DNA from: Clostridiales bacterium
GTDB taxonomy: Bacteria > Bacillota_A > Clostridia > Oscillospirales > Oscillospiraceae
Reading direction: 5' to 3'
Length of the DNA: 12,840 bases
NCBI GenBank assembly: GCA_004553625.1
Contig: SFKX01000031.1
Span: 1 to 12,840, forward strand
In this document: one piece after another, positions 1 through 7,167 of the stretch
How the letters are laid out: each line of letters opens with the position of its first letter
Numbering within the stretch: the first letter of the stretch is position 1
Program-made: the position numbers and the translations under genes
The notes under the pieces: generated by a model
Databases searched by the model: none
What the model was told of the DNA's origin: nothing
What the model saw: the letters and a program-made list of their open reading frames with translations, nothing else

Positions 1-227
1 AGCAGCTTATCACGATGCTCTGGCGCTATGCCGGCTCTCCCACCTACACCGCCGACCTGAGCGGCTATGTTGACACCGCGGATATAAGCAGCTGGGCCGA
101 GCAGGCCATGTGCTGGGCGGTAGCCACCGGCGTCATCGAGGGCGACGAGAACAGCGCCCTGACCCCGAAGGCCGACACCACCCGCGCCCAGGCCGCCGCG
201 ATGTTCATGAGATTCATCGAGCTGTAA
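1..227 (+). CDS. SLH-domain surface protein, 3' end only
   Basis: The reading frame is open from the first full codon (position 3) and gives the last 74 residues of a larger protein. They contain the tail of one S-layer homology repeat (LITMLWRYAG) and one complete final repeat running from GYVDTADISSWAEQ through AVATGVIEGDE to TRAQAAAMFMRF. SLH repeats bind pyruvylated secondary cell-wall polymer and hold exported proteins on the Gram-positive surface, so this is probably the C-terminal anchor of a secreted protein; the functional part lies outside the window. An internal ATG at 15 is not a real start because the SLH repeat is already under way upstream of it. The gene ends 17 bp before a strong hairpin terminator. 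Confidence 0.88.
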   Translation, partial: QLITMLWRYAGSPTYTADLSGYVDTADISSWAEQAMCWAVATGVIEGDENSALTPKADTTRAQAAAMFMRFIEL

Positions 228-243
228 AAAGACAATAAGCACA

Positions 244-277
244 AAAGAACCGGGAGGGGCGACCCTCCCGGTTCTTT
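244..277. terminator. bidirectional intrinsic terminator
   Basis: Perfect 15-bp inverted repeat: arms 244-258 (AAAGAACCGGGAGGG) and 263-277, with a GCGA tetraloop. The 3' arm ends in TTT on the plus strand and in TTTT on the minus strand, so it can stop both the SLH gene arriving from the left and the GH13 gene (ending at 288) arriving from the right. Confidence 0.9.
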
Positions 278-287
278 CATGCCCTGT

Positions 288-1568
288 TCAGTTGAGTATA
301 ATGACCGGCCCGCCGGCGGTGCTCAGCATCCCAGCGTGTATCTCAATGGAACTGCCGTCGAATTGGTTTACATAAGTCCCATTAGGCCAGTCCACGGGGA
401 TGAGCGCGGGCCGGGCGCGGGTGCAGAAAACACCGAGGGCGCGGCGCTTGCCCAGGGCGTAGGAGCCGCGGATGACTCCGCCTGGCAGGGCGGAGAGTGA
501 GTACGCGCCTAGGGAGAAGAGCGGGTCCTTCTTGAGCTGCGAAAGCCGCGCGAAGAGCCCGGAATAGTCGCGGCCCGTGTCCCAGACAACGCTGTCGCGG
601 TCGAAGAGGCTGGGCAGGTGCGCCGCGCCGCACTCCTGGCCGCCATATATCAGAGTAAGGCCCTTCTGGAAGAACATGAAGGCCGTCCAGTTGAGCAGCA
701 TGGACTCGTCTGGCAGCAGGAAAGCCGCGCGGGTGTTGTCGTGGTTTTCGAGGTAGCGCAGCTTCACGTAGTTGTCGGGATAGATGTATTCCTGCGCCGC
801 AACGCGCGCAATGTAGTCTGCGAGGGGCAGCTCACCCTTGAGGCAGGCCCGGAACGCGCCGAAGATGTCGTAGTCATAGCAGACATCGAAGGCTTGGTAC
901 ATCTCGGAGTCCGAGTGTCCGACGAGCCCGCGCTCACGCATGGAGATGATGAACTCCGGCTCGACGGACTCTGCCAGCCAGAAACAGCCGGGCCGCACTT
1001 CCTCTACCTCGCGCCGAGCCCGCAGCCAGAAGGCGAGAGGCACCAGAGGGGCCACGTCGCAGCGGAAACCGTCCACGATCTGCGCCCACATTTTGAGCGT
1101 CTCTATCTGGTAGTCCCAGAGGCCGGGGTTTGAGTAGTCGAGGTCTATTATGTCCGTCCAGTCCCCGACGCGGTTGCCGAAGCTTCCGTCGGGCTTGTGG
1201 TAAAACCACTCCGGGTGCTCCGAGGCGAGGACGGAGTCGGGCGAGGTGTGGTTATACACGACGTCGATGATGCAGCGCATCCCGCGCGCGTGTATCTCGT
1301 CCACGAGGTACCTGAAATCCTCGAGTGTGCCGTACTCGGGGTTCACGGCGCGATAGTCGCGGATGGCGTAGGGGCTGCCGAGCGAGCCCTTGCGGGCCTT
1401 CTCGCCAAGCGGGTGAATGGGCATGAGCCAGACGATGTCCACGCCCAGGGCCTTTATGCGGTCAAGGTCGGATACGAGGGCGCGGAAGGTACCCTCCTTC
1501 GTGTGGTTGCGGACGAAAACGGAATACATGACGAGGTTCCGGTAGTTCTTCTGTGTATCAAGCGCCAT
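288..1568 (-). CDS. alpha-amylase family (GH13) glycoside hydrolase
   Basis: A 426-residue GH13 enzyme with no signal peptide, so it probably acts in the cytoplasm on maltodextrins or other imported alpha-glucosides. All conserved GH13 regions are visible: DVVYNH (residues 102-107), GFRCD (167-171, nucleophile D171), FWLAE (196-200, acid/base E200) and LENHD (273-277, D277). The start is placed at ATG 1568 because a ribosome binding site (AAAGGGGTG) precedes it; the frame stays open upstream to 1625, but that extension covers the promoter. It lacks accessory carbohydrate-binding modules and is shorter than many secreted amylases, with only a short C-terminal beta domain. Whether it is an alpha-glucosidase, neopullulanase-like enzyme or amylase cannot be told from sequence. 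It lies 71 bp after the sigma factor gene but has its own promoter. Confidence 0.9.
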   Translation of the reverse strand: MALDTQKNYRNLVMYSVFVRNHTKEGTFRALVSDLDRIKALGVDIVWLMPIHPLGEKARKGSLGSPYAIRDYRAVNPEYGTLEDFRYLVDEIHARGMRCIIDVVYNHTSPDSVLASEHPEWFYHKPDGSFGNRVGDWTDIIDLDYSNPGLWDYQIETLKMWAQIVDGFRCDVAPLVPLAFWLRARREVEEVRPGCFWLAESVEPEFIISMRERGLVGHSDSEMYQAFDVCYDYDIFGAFRACLKGELPLADYIARVAAQEYIYPDNYVKLRYLENHDNTRAAFLLPDESMLLNWTAFMFFQKGLTLIYGGQECGAAHLPSLFDRDSVVWDTGRDYSGLFARLSQLKKDPLFSLGAYSLSALPGGVIRGSYALGKRRALGVFCTRARPALIPVDWPNGTYVNQFDGSSIEIHAGMLSTAGGPVIILN

Positions 1569-1589
1569 AACGACACCCCTTTCGGCTGT

Positions 1590-1618
1590 ATGATAACTCA
1601 GCAGAGCCCGGGTTTCAA
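1590..1618 (-). promoter_or_regulatory. sigma-A promoter of the GH13 gene
   Basis: On the minus strand TTGAAA (1613-1618) is followed after exactly 17 bp by TATCAT (1590-1595), each 5 of 6 to consensus. The predicted start of transcription is near 1583, leaving a leader of about 15 nt that holds the ribosome binding site. This gives the GH13 gene a route of expression independent of the serpin-sigma unit. Confidence 0.7.
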
Positions 1619-1639
1619 GGGGCATTCACGGCGTGAGGT

Positions 1640-2197
1640 TCAAATCGCAGCTCCCTCCGCTTCAAGGTGTTCGCGCAGGGAGCGGCGGATCCTCAGCATT
1701 AGCTGGGCCAGCTGTGCGGGCTTTGCGCCCTCCTGCGCCGCGATCTCGCCCAGCGCGTCGCCGTACCAGTAGCGCCGGATGAAAAGCCGCCGTTCGCGCT
1801 CGGGCAGCGTGCCGAGCCAGGCCTCGATCTGCCGGGTCAGCTCCATGGAGTCAAGGGTCTGCTCCACCGTCACGGGCGAGGGTACGCAGTCGTCCAGCTC
1901 CGAGAGCAGCGCGTCCATGCCCGCATAGCGCTTTTGCGCCCGGTTTTGCCGGTAGCGGCTTATTGAGAGGTTCCGCGTGATGCGGCCCAGAAAGGCGCGC
2001 AGGCTCGCGGGCAGCTCCGGCGGCATCCGCGTCCAGGCGGCCATGTAGGTGTCGTTCACGCACTCGTCGGCGTCCTCGCGGATGCCGAGCAGGTTAAGGG
2101 CCACGCGCAGGCAGAAAGCGCCGTATTTCTTAGCCGTTTCCGCAATGGCGCTCTCGCTCCTGGCGTGGTAAAGGGCTACGATCTTGCTGTCTTCCAT
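1640..2197 (-). CDS. ECF-type sigma-70 family RNA polymerase sigma factor
   Basis: A 185-residue sigma factor with only regions 2 and 4. Region 2 covers roughly residues 21-90, with REDADECVNDTYMAAW (residues 40-55, core-binding region 2.2) and GRITRNLSISRYR (71-83, promoter melting/-10 recognition). A short acidic linker follows (SELDDCVPSP), then region 4 from about 113 to 180 with LPERERRLFIRRYWYGDALGE (start 131) and a helix-turn-helix ending in LMLRIRRSLREHL. Start ATG 2197 is preceded by AAAGGAGGTG, which touches the stop codon of the upstream serpin gene (13 nt gap), so the two are co-transcribed and probably translationally coupled. In Clostridia, sigma factors of this type (MEDSKIV..L start, NDTY motif) usually sit beside a membrane anti-sigma factor; here the neighbour is the serpin. 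Target promoters are unknown. Confidence 0.88.
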   Translation of the reverse strand: MEDSKIVALYHARSESAIAETAKKYGAFCLRVALNLLGIREDADECVNDTYMAAWTRMPPELPASLRAFLGRITRNLSISRYRQNRAQKRYAGMDALLSELDDCVPSPVTVEQTLDSMELTRQIEAWLGTLPERERRLFIRRYWYGDALGEIAAQEGAKPAQLAQLMLRIRRSLREHLEAEGAAI

Positions 2198-2210
2198 GCC
2201 GCACCTCCTT

Positions 2211-3554
2211 TCAGCCCGGCTGGTTCACTACGCCCGCAAAGAGCGGCAGGCCGTCCTGCGAGCTTATTGCAAAGAGGAAGGGCCGGTCGAGGGTGAAGTA
2301 TATCTCCCGCTCCGGCGGCATCGGCGCTGTATCGCCGGGTTCCAGCACCGTGAAAGCGGCGGCCTCCACGCCCTCCTCGTCTATCTTCACCCGCGCCGCG
2401 TGCGTCGCCGTGGTGACGCATATCTCGTCAGCGTCCGTCGTCATCGGCGTGAAGTCTGAGACTTCGGGGTCGAACACGTCCGTGATGCCCAGCTCCTTGA
2501 GCCCGCCTATGAGGTCGAGCTGGGCGGAGATGTCGAACTTCGGCACAGAGAAATAGACCTTGACATACTCGTTCGCCTGACCTTCCGGGCCTGAGACCAT
2601 GAGCCGCGCGACTTCCTCATTTTCCAGCAGCGAGTCCACGGATACACCCTCGTCGGGCAGGATGAACCACATGCCGTTCCCGTACCGGAGCGGCAGGCGC
2701 ACCGCGCCCCAGCCCTCGCCGCTGTAATAGTCCATGAACCGCCCGGTATACATGTACTCGGCATCCACGTCGCCCGAGGGGGCATGAAAGACGTCCGTGT
2801 AATTTAGTTCCTCGTTGAACTCGTCCGTCCACTGGGCGCTGTAATATATGGTCGTCGCCAGCAGCAGGACGGTGAGCGGGTCCGTCTCTATCGCAGCGGC
2901 CTGCTCCTCGAGCAGCCCGCGCGTCTGCTCGTTCAGCCAGCTCTGGATGGCCCGGTTTATCTCCCCACTGCCCATCTCGCCCCGGTAGGACGAGGCGTAA
3001 TAGGTGTTCGCGAGCGTGTCCATCGTGCTCTGCACATAGCCCAGATCGTCCCGCAGCCAGATAGAGCTTGCGAGGACGCACTGTATCTCCTCCACGTCCA
3101 TGCTGCACGCGCGCCATATGGCCTGTGCCTGTTCTCGGACGGCCTCGATGTTCTGCGCGCCGATGAGGTCAAGGAGCTGTGCGCGGCTCTCGCCGTCCGT
3201 CAGCTCTGCGAGCATGGCGAGGGCCATGTAGATGTTCACCGGCGAGAGCACGGCGTTTTCTTCGCCCGCGCCGGAGAGAAACTGCGCCGTCAGGGCCTCG
3301 AAGCAGCCGCCCGGCGTCGTGATGTCGTCCGGCAGGCGCACGTAGTCGTCATACTTCGCCTCGGCTATGGCCAGCGCGGAGGCCCCGTCTCCGGGCCGGA
3401 ACAGCGCAACGGCGATGACCACGACCAGCAGCGCCGCCACGGCGCTCATATACCAAGCCCGCCGGAGCCTTCTGCGCTTTGCGCCGGCGTTTTCCACCAG
3501 CTCGTCGGATATATTCGTGACCGCCTCATATATCTTTTCACTGTTCTCGCTCAT
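2211..3554 (-). CDS. membrane-anchored serpin, possible anti-sigma factor
   Basis: A 447-residue protein. Residues 1-25 are an acidic cytosolic tail (MSENSEKIYEAVTNISDELV), 26-32 a basic cluster (KRRRLRR), about 34-52 a single membrane span, and about 80-447 a full-length serpin domain on the outer face. Serpin marks: NAVLSPVNIYMALAML (100-115), LLLATTIYYSAQW (strand 3A region), the hinge EEGVEAAAFT (393-402), a reactive-centre loop to about 415 and the signature FTLDRPFLFAI (420-430). Serpins trap serine or cysteine proteases by irreversible loop insertion. No lipobox is seen, so the N-terminal span is a signal anchor. Start ATG 3554 has AGGAGG 9 nt before it; a GTG at 3563 lies inside that site and is rejected. 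It is the first gene of a unit with the sigma factor. The N-terminal layout resembles clostridial anti-sigma factors, so a regulatory role is inferred, not shown. Confidence 0.9.
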   Translation of the reverse strand: MSENSEKIYEAVTNISDELVENAGAKRRRLRRAWYMSAVAALLVVVIAVALFRPGDGASALAIAEAKYDDYVRLPDDITTPGGCFEALTAQFLSGAGEENAVLSPVNIYMALAMLAELTDGESRAQLLDLIGAQNIEAVREQAQAIWRACSMDVEEIQCVLASSIWLRDDLGYVQSTMDTLANTYYASSYRGEMGSGEINRAIQSWLNEQTRGLLEEQAAAIETDPLTVLLLATTIYYSAQWTDEFNEELNYTDVFHAPSGDVDAEYMYTGRFMDYYSGEGWGAVRLPLRYGNGMWFILPDEGVSVDSLLENEEVARLMVSGPEGQANEYVKVYFSVPKFDISAQLDLIGGLKELGITDVFDPEVSDFTPMTTDADEICVTTATHAARVKIDEEGVEAAAFTVLEPGDTAPMPPEREIYFTLDRPFLFAISSQDGLPLFAGVVNQPG

Positions 3555-3599
3555 TGCAGCCACCTCCTCACTTAATATGTCGCAAAACGGAGACGGATG

Positions 3600-3628
3600 T
3601 TGCGGAAGATATGGGAAACTGATACAAT
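3600..3628 (+). promoter_or_regulatory. possible promoter of the mutarotase gene
   Basis: TTGCGG (3600-3605), 17-bp spacer, TACAAT (3623-3628). The -10 matches 5 of 6, the -35 only half. Transcription would start near 3635, at the ribosome binding site itself, so the leader would be unusually short. Weak call. Confidence 0.3.
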
Positions 3629-3643
3629 GTTCCGGGAGGGATT

Positions 3644-4519
3644 ATGATGGAATATTGCCTCAACAATGAAAAGCTCTGCGTCCGCGTGGCCGCCGAGGGC
3701 GCGCAGCTGCAATCCATACGCGGCGCGGACGGCACGGAATACCTCTGGCAAGGCGACGAACGCTTTTGGCGCGGACGTGCGACCAACCTTTTCCCCTACG
3801 TCGGCCGCCTCACCGATGATAAATACACCTGGCGCGGCGCGGAGTACGCCATGACCCGCCACGGCTTTGCTCGCACAAGCGTCTTTGAGGCGGAGAAGGT
3901 CTCAGATGCGCGCCTTGTGCTCACGCTCACAGCGAGCGAGGCGACGCGGGCGGTCTACCCCTTTGAATTCAAGCTGAGCCTTGTATATGAGCTGGACGGC
4001 GACGCACTGCACGTGACCTACAGGGTCGAGAACAGGGGAGAGGGGCCCATGGCCTTTGGCCTCGGCGGGCATCCCGGTTTCAACGTACCCCTCGCGCCGG
4101 GCCTCGCCTTCGAGGACTACAGGCTCGAGTTCTCAGAGTCCTGCGAGCCGAAGCAGGTACTGCTCTCGCCCAAGTATTTCATTTCCGGCGAGGAGGTACC
4201 CTATGCGCTCGAAAATAACGCCATAAAACTGCGTCACGGCCTCTTCGACCACGACGCCGTCATACTGAAGGGCGCGGCCAGAACCGTGACGCTCAAAACT
4301 GATAAGGATACGCACGCGGTTGAGGTCTCGTACCCGGACATGGACTACGTTGCCTTCTGGCACACGCCGAAGACGGAGGCTCCCTTCGTCTGCGTCGAGC
4401 CCTGGATGAGCCTGCCGGCGCGGCAGGACGTGGTAGAGGACCTTGAGACCCAGCCGGGCATCCGCCGCCTCGCGCCGGGCGAAGTCTACGAAAACCGCCT
4501 CATCATCCGCGTCATGTGA
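3644..4519 (+). CDS. aldose 1-epimerase family protein (LacX-like mutarotase)
   Basis: A 291-residue cytosolic enzyme of the galactose mutarotase fold, expected to interconvert alpha and beta anomers of a sugar or sugar phosphate. Diagnostic stretches of the LacX-like subgroup are present: EYLWQGDERFW (32-42), LFPYVGRL (49-56), RHGFAR (72-77, with H73), GGHPGFN (141-147, with H143) and CVEPWMSLP (250-258, with E252, the likely general base); the two histidines and the glutamate match the catalytic set of the family. ATG 3644 and ATG 3647 are consecutive; GGGAGGG at 3634-3640 is better spaced from the second, so the protein may be one residue shorter. It is divergent from the serpin gene and its stop lies inside the 3' end of the convergent helicase gene. 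Natural substrate unknown. Confidence 0.88.
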   Translation: MMEYCLNNEKLCVRVAAEGAQLQSIRGADGTEYLWQGDERFWRGRATNLFPYVGRLTDDKYTWRGAEYAMTRHGFARTSVFEAEKVSDARLVLTLTASEATRAVYPFEFKLSLVYELDGDALHVTYRVENRGEGPMAFGLGGHPGFNVPLAPGLAFEDYRLEFSESCEPKQVLLSPKYFISGEEVPYALENNAIKLRHGLFDHDAVILKGAARTVTLKTDKDTHAVEVSYPDMDYVAFWHTPKTEAPFVCVEPWMSLPARQDVVEDLETQPGIRRLAPGEVYENRLIIRVM

Positions 4520-6674
4520 GCGGCTCGAGCCTTACGCGAAGGGTCAGCGTCCGGGGCGTCGGCATCTTGTCGAACTGTATGACGTAGACGCTGCGCTTCG
4601 TATCCACCTCAAGCACCGTACCCGCGCCGAAGGCGGCGTGGTGTACGCGTGCGCCGGGCGAAAACAGGGCTTCCGGCTCCTGCGCCGCGCCCGAGAGCCG
4701 GCGTTCGTTTGAAGCTATATAGTCCCTTGCCTCGGCGACGAGGCTGTCGCGGGGCCTGCCGTCACAGACGAGCAGGTCCTTTTCAATTTCCAGCAGGAAG
4801 CGCGAGGGGTAGCGCGGCGCGCCGTTGTGCGCGCGGCCCTCGCAGTCGGAGAGAGTGAGAGACTTCTGCGCCCGCGTGAGCGCGACGAAGGCCAGCCGCC
4901 GCTCCTCCTCCATGCCCTCGGGCGAGTCGGTCTTCTGCGAGGGCAGGATGCCCTCGTTCAGGCAGCAGAGAAAGACGTGCGGGAACTCGAGGCCCTTGGC
5001 CGCGTGGACAGTCATGAGCTTCACGGCGTCCTTTCCCGTGTCCGCGTCGCTGTTCGTGAAGAGCGCGACGTGCGCGAGGTAGTGCGTGAGCGTACACTCC
5101 TCGCCGCCGGTCTCCTCGTAGTCGCGCACGGACTGCTTGAGCTCCGCGAGGTTGTCCAGCCGCTCCTGGCTGCCCTCGGTGCGCAGGTATTCCTCGTAGC
5201 CGCTGCGGTTCAGGATCTCCGAGAGCAGCTCCGCTATGCTCCGGTCCTCACATCCTGCGGAGAGCTCCTCGACGAGCGAGATGAGCCGCCGGGCCTTCGT
5301 ACCCTTAAAGAGCTCGTCGTCCAGGCAGCGGCAGAGCGCGTCGTAGAGTGTACAGGAGTTTTTGACGGCATATTCGCGCAGAAATTCCATCCTGCGCCGG
5401 CCCAGGTTGCGCCTCGGTACGTTCGCCACGCGCAGGAAGGACAGGTCGTCCCGGTAGGCGAGAAGGCGCAGGTAACTGAGCGCGTCCTTCACCTCGGCCC
5501 GGGCGAAGAACTGCACGCCGCTGTAGATGACATAGGGCAGCTTGAGGCGCAGAAAGACCTCCTCGATGCTCCGCGTGACGTAGTGCGCGCGGTAGAGGAT
5601 CGCGATGTCCCTGTAGGGTATGCCGCTTTCATGCAGTTCCGCGATACGCCCGGCGATGGCGGCGGCTTCGGCCTCCGGGCTCTCGCAGTGCAGCCAGGTC
5701 ACGGGCGCGCCGGAGGGCAGGGTGGGGGCGAGCTCCTTCCTCATGCGGTTGCGGTTCTTGTCGATGAGGCAGTTGGCCGTGGCCAGTATCTCCGGCGTGG
5801 AGCGGTAGTTGCGCATCATCATGATGGTCCTTGTCCCGGGAAATTCCTTATCGAAGTCCAGCAGGAATTTCACGCTCGCCCCGCGCCAGGTGTAGATGGT
5901 CTGGTCGGGGTCGCCGACGATGAAGAGGTTTTTGTGGTAGCCGCAGAGCGCGCGCATGAGCCGGTACTGCGGTTTGTCTATGTCCTGGAACTCGTCCACC
6001 ATGATGTATTGCAGACGCTCCTGCCACTTGCGGCGTATCTCGTGGTTTTGCTCGAAGATGTAGAGCGTGAAGAAGATGAGGTCGTTGTAGTCGAGGCCAA
6101 AGCACTTCTTCTCCTCGTAGAGATAGCCATAGAAGATGATGTCGCGCGTCGAGACGGCGTCCATGTACTTTTTTCGCAGGGTATCGAGGTCCATGTCTAT
6201 CATGTCGAGATAGTATTCCGGGTCATCGATGCCCTTGCGTATCTCTATCATGTCCCGGGCGTCGGAGTAGGTCATATCCCGCAGCGTGAGGCCGCGCTCC
6301 TCGTAGATACGCGCGAGCATGGCGTCAATGTCGGAGTTGTCGAGCACGAGGAAGCTCTTGGGGTAGGAAACAGCGTGGCTGTCCTCCTGCAGGACGGTGA
6401 CGCAGAAGCTGTGGAAGGTGCAGATGTGGCCGGTGTCACTGTCGCCGGTGAGGGCGCGTATGCGCTGGCGCATCTCGCCCGCGGACTTGTTCGTGAAGGT
6501 GACGCAGAGGATGCTGCCAGGCGTAACGCCCAGCTCGCAGACAAGATAGGCAAAGCGCCGCGCGAGCGCCCGAGTCTTGCCCGAGCCCGCGCCCGCTATC
6601 ACCCGCACATAGCCCTCCGTGGCCGTCACGGCCTCGAGCTGTTCCGGGTTCAGGCCCTTTAAGATGTCATCCAT
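4512..6674 (-). CDS. UvrD/PcrA-family ATP-dependent DNA helicase (SF1A)
   Basis: A 720-residue 3'-5' helicase used in DNA repair or replication. Motifs in order: I AGAGSGKT (27-34, K33 binds ATP), Ia CVTFTNKSAGEM (57-68), II VDEFQD (226-231), III VGDPDQTIYTWRGA (253-266), IV MRNYRST (287-293), V LMTVHAAKGLEFPHVF, and VI EERRLAFVALTRAQKSL. The C-terminus (GARVHHAAFGAGTVLEVD and on) is the Tudor-like fold that in PcrA/UvrD contacts RNA polymerase. Start ATG 6674 follows GGAGGTG; the frame continues to 6761 but that extension crosses a hairpin and the end of the preceding gene. Length is close to PcrA, but motif II continues as DIDKPQ rather than the usual DTNxxQ and region 1B is divergent, so it may be a UvrD paralogue; no symbol is given. 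No promoter is visible between the hairpin at 6696-6722 and the start. Confidence 0.92.
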   Translation of the reverse strand: MDDILKGLNPEQLEAVTATEGYVRVIAGAGSGKTRALARRFAYLVCELGVTPGSILCVTFTNKSAGEMRQRIRALTGDSDTGHICTFHSFCVTVLQEDSHAVSYPKSFLVLDNSDIDAMLARIYEERGLTLRDMTYSDARDMIEIRKGIDDPEYYLDMIDMDLDTLRKKYMDAVSTRDIIFYGYLYEEKKCFGLDYNDLIFFTLYIFEQNHEIRRKWQERLQYIMVDEFQDIDKPQYRLMRALCGYHKNLFIVGDPDQTIYTWRGASVKFLLDFDKEFPGTRTIMMMRNYRSTPEILATANCLIDKNRNRMRKELAPTLPSGAPVTWLHCESPEAEAAAIAGRIAELHESGIPYRDIAILYRAHYVTRSIEEVFLRLKLPYVIYSGVQFFARAEVKDALSYLRLLAYRDDLSFLRVANVPRRNLGRRRMEFLREYAVKNSCTLYDALCRCLDDELFKGTKARRLISLVEELSAGCEDRSIAELLSEILNRSGYEEYLRTEGSQERLDNLAELKQSVRDYEETGGEECTLTHYLAHVALFTNSDADTGKDAVKLMTVHAAKGLEFPHVFLCCLNEGILPSQKTDSPEGMEEERRLAFVALTRAQKSLTLSDCEGRAHNGAPRYPSRFLLEIEKDLLVCDGRPRDSLVAEARDYIASNERRLSGAAQEPEALFSPGARVHHAAFGAGTVLEVDTKRSVYVIQFDKMPTPRTLTLRVRLEPLT

Positions 6675-6695
6675 CGCGCACCTCCGAATATCCGC

Positions 6696-6722
6696 AAAGG
6701 GCCGCCCGGAAGGCGGCCCTTT
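6696..6722 (-). terminator. hairpin between thioesterase and helicase genes
   Basis: Perfect 11-bp inverted repeat (AAAGGGCCGCC and its complement) around a 5-nt loop at 6707-6711. It lies 14 bp past the stop of the thioesterase gene and 21 bp before the helicase start. On the minus strand only TTT follows the stem, so termination is probably partial. Confidence 0.6.
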
Positions 6723-6736
6723 TGAGTCGGTAAAAT

Positions 6737-7129
6737 TTATTTTGCCAGTTTGGCGTTGCACTTGGCCGTGAACTTTTCCATGTCCACGATGAAACGCTCG
6801 TGCCTGCCCTGGCCGATGGGGCCGGTCTCATCATAGGCCTTTACGTTGAAAACCAGCCTGCGGCGGTCTATCTCCACAAGCTCACTCTCGGCCCAGGCCT
6901 GCATACCGATGGGCGTTGCCGCGTCATGGGAGACGTCGAGGCGGGTACCGACGGTGTCCGTGCCGGGCTCGAGGTAAGGGCGCACGGATTTGAGCGCGGC
7001 CTCCTCCATGAGAGCGATCATTATGGGGGTGGCAAGCACGTCCAGCCCGCCGCTGCCTACGGACTTGGCAGTTATCTTGTCCGTGACTACGCAGGAGGCT
7101 TTCCCCTTTATTCCGAGTTCCAGTGCCAT
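6737..7129 (-). CDS. FlK-like hotdog-fold thioesterase
   Basis: A 130-residue single hotdog domain. The stretch SVGSGGLDVLATPIMIALME (23-42) followed by VSHDAATPIG (66-75) is typical of the family of fluoroacetyl-CoA thioesterase FlK. FlK uses Thr42, Glu50 and His76; here T34, E42 and H68 have exactly the same spacing (8 and 34 residues), so the catalytic set is intact. The family hydrolyses small acyl-CoA thioesters; fluoroacetate resistance itself is known only in a few organisms, and the substrate here is unknown. Start ATG 7129 has GGAGG 7 nt upstream. It follows the hexokinase gene by 38 nt with no promoter in between, so it is probably co-transcribed with it. Confidence 0.87.
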   Translation of the reverse strand: MALELGIKGKASCVVTDKITAKSVGSGGLDVLATPIMIALMEEAALKSVRPYLEPGTDTVGTRLDVSHDAATPIGMQAWAESELVEIDRRRLVFNVKAYDETGPIGQGRHERFIVDMEKFTAKCNAKLAK

Positions 7130-7167
7130 TACTTATCCTCCGTTTATGTAGATTTATTGAGCGCAGG

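Noticed and set aside
1620..1640. TCACG/CGTGA mini-palindrome after the sigma gene as a terminator
   Set aside because: Arms are too short and no T-run follows, so no terminator is called there.
618..1772. Two plus-strand open frames (618-1133, 1197-1772)
   Set aside because: Both are antisense to the GH13 gene, whose catalytic motifs are complete in the minus frame.
2617..3117. 166-codon minus-strand frame overlapping the serpin
   Set aside because: Another frame of the serpin gene, with no start signal and Arg/Gly-rich shadow composition.
4827..6662. 611-codon open frame on the plus strand
   Set aside because: It lies antisense to the helicase, whose motifs are all intact; the composition (runs of V, E, A, R, H) is that of a GC-rich antisense shadow and no ribosome binding site or family match is seen.
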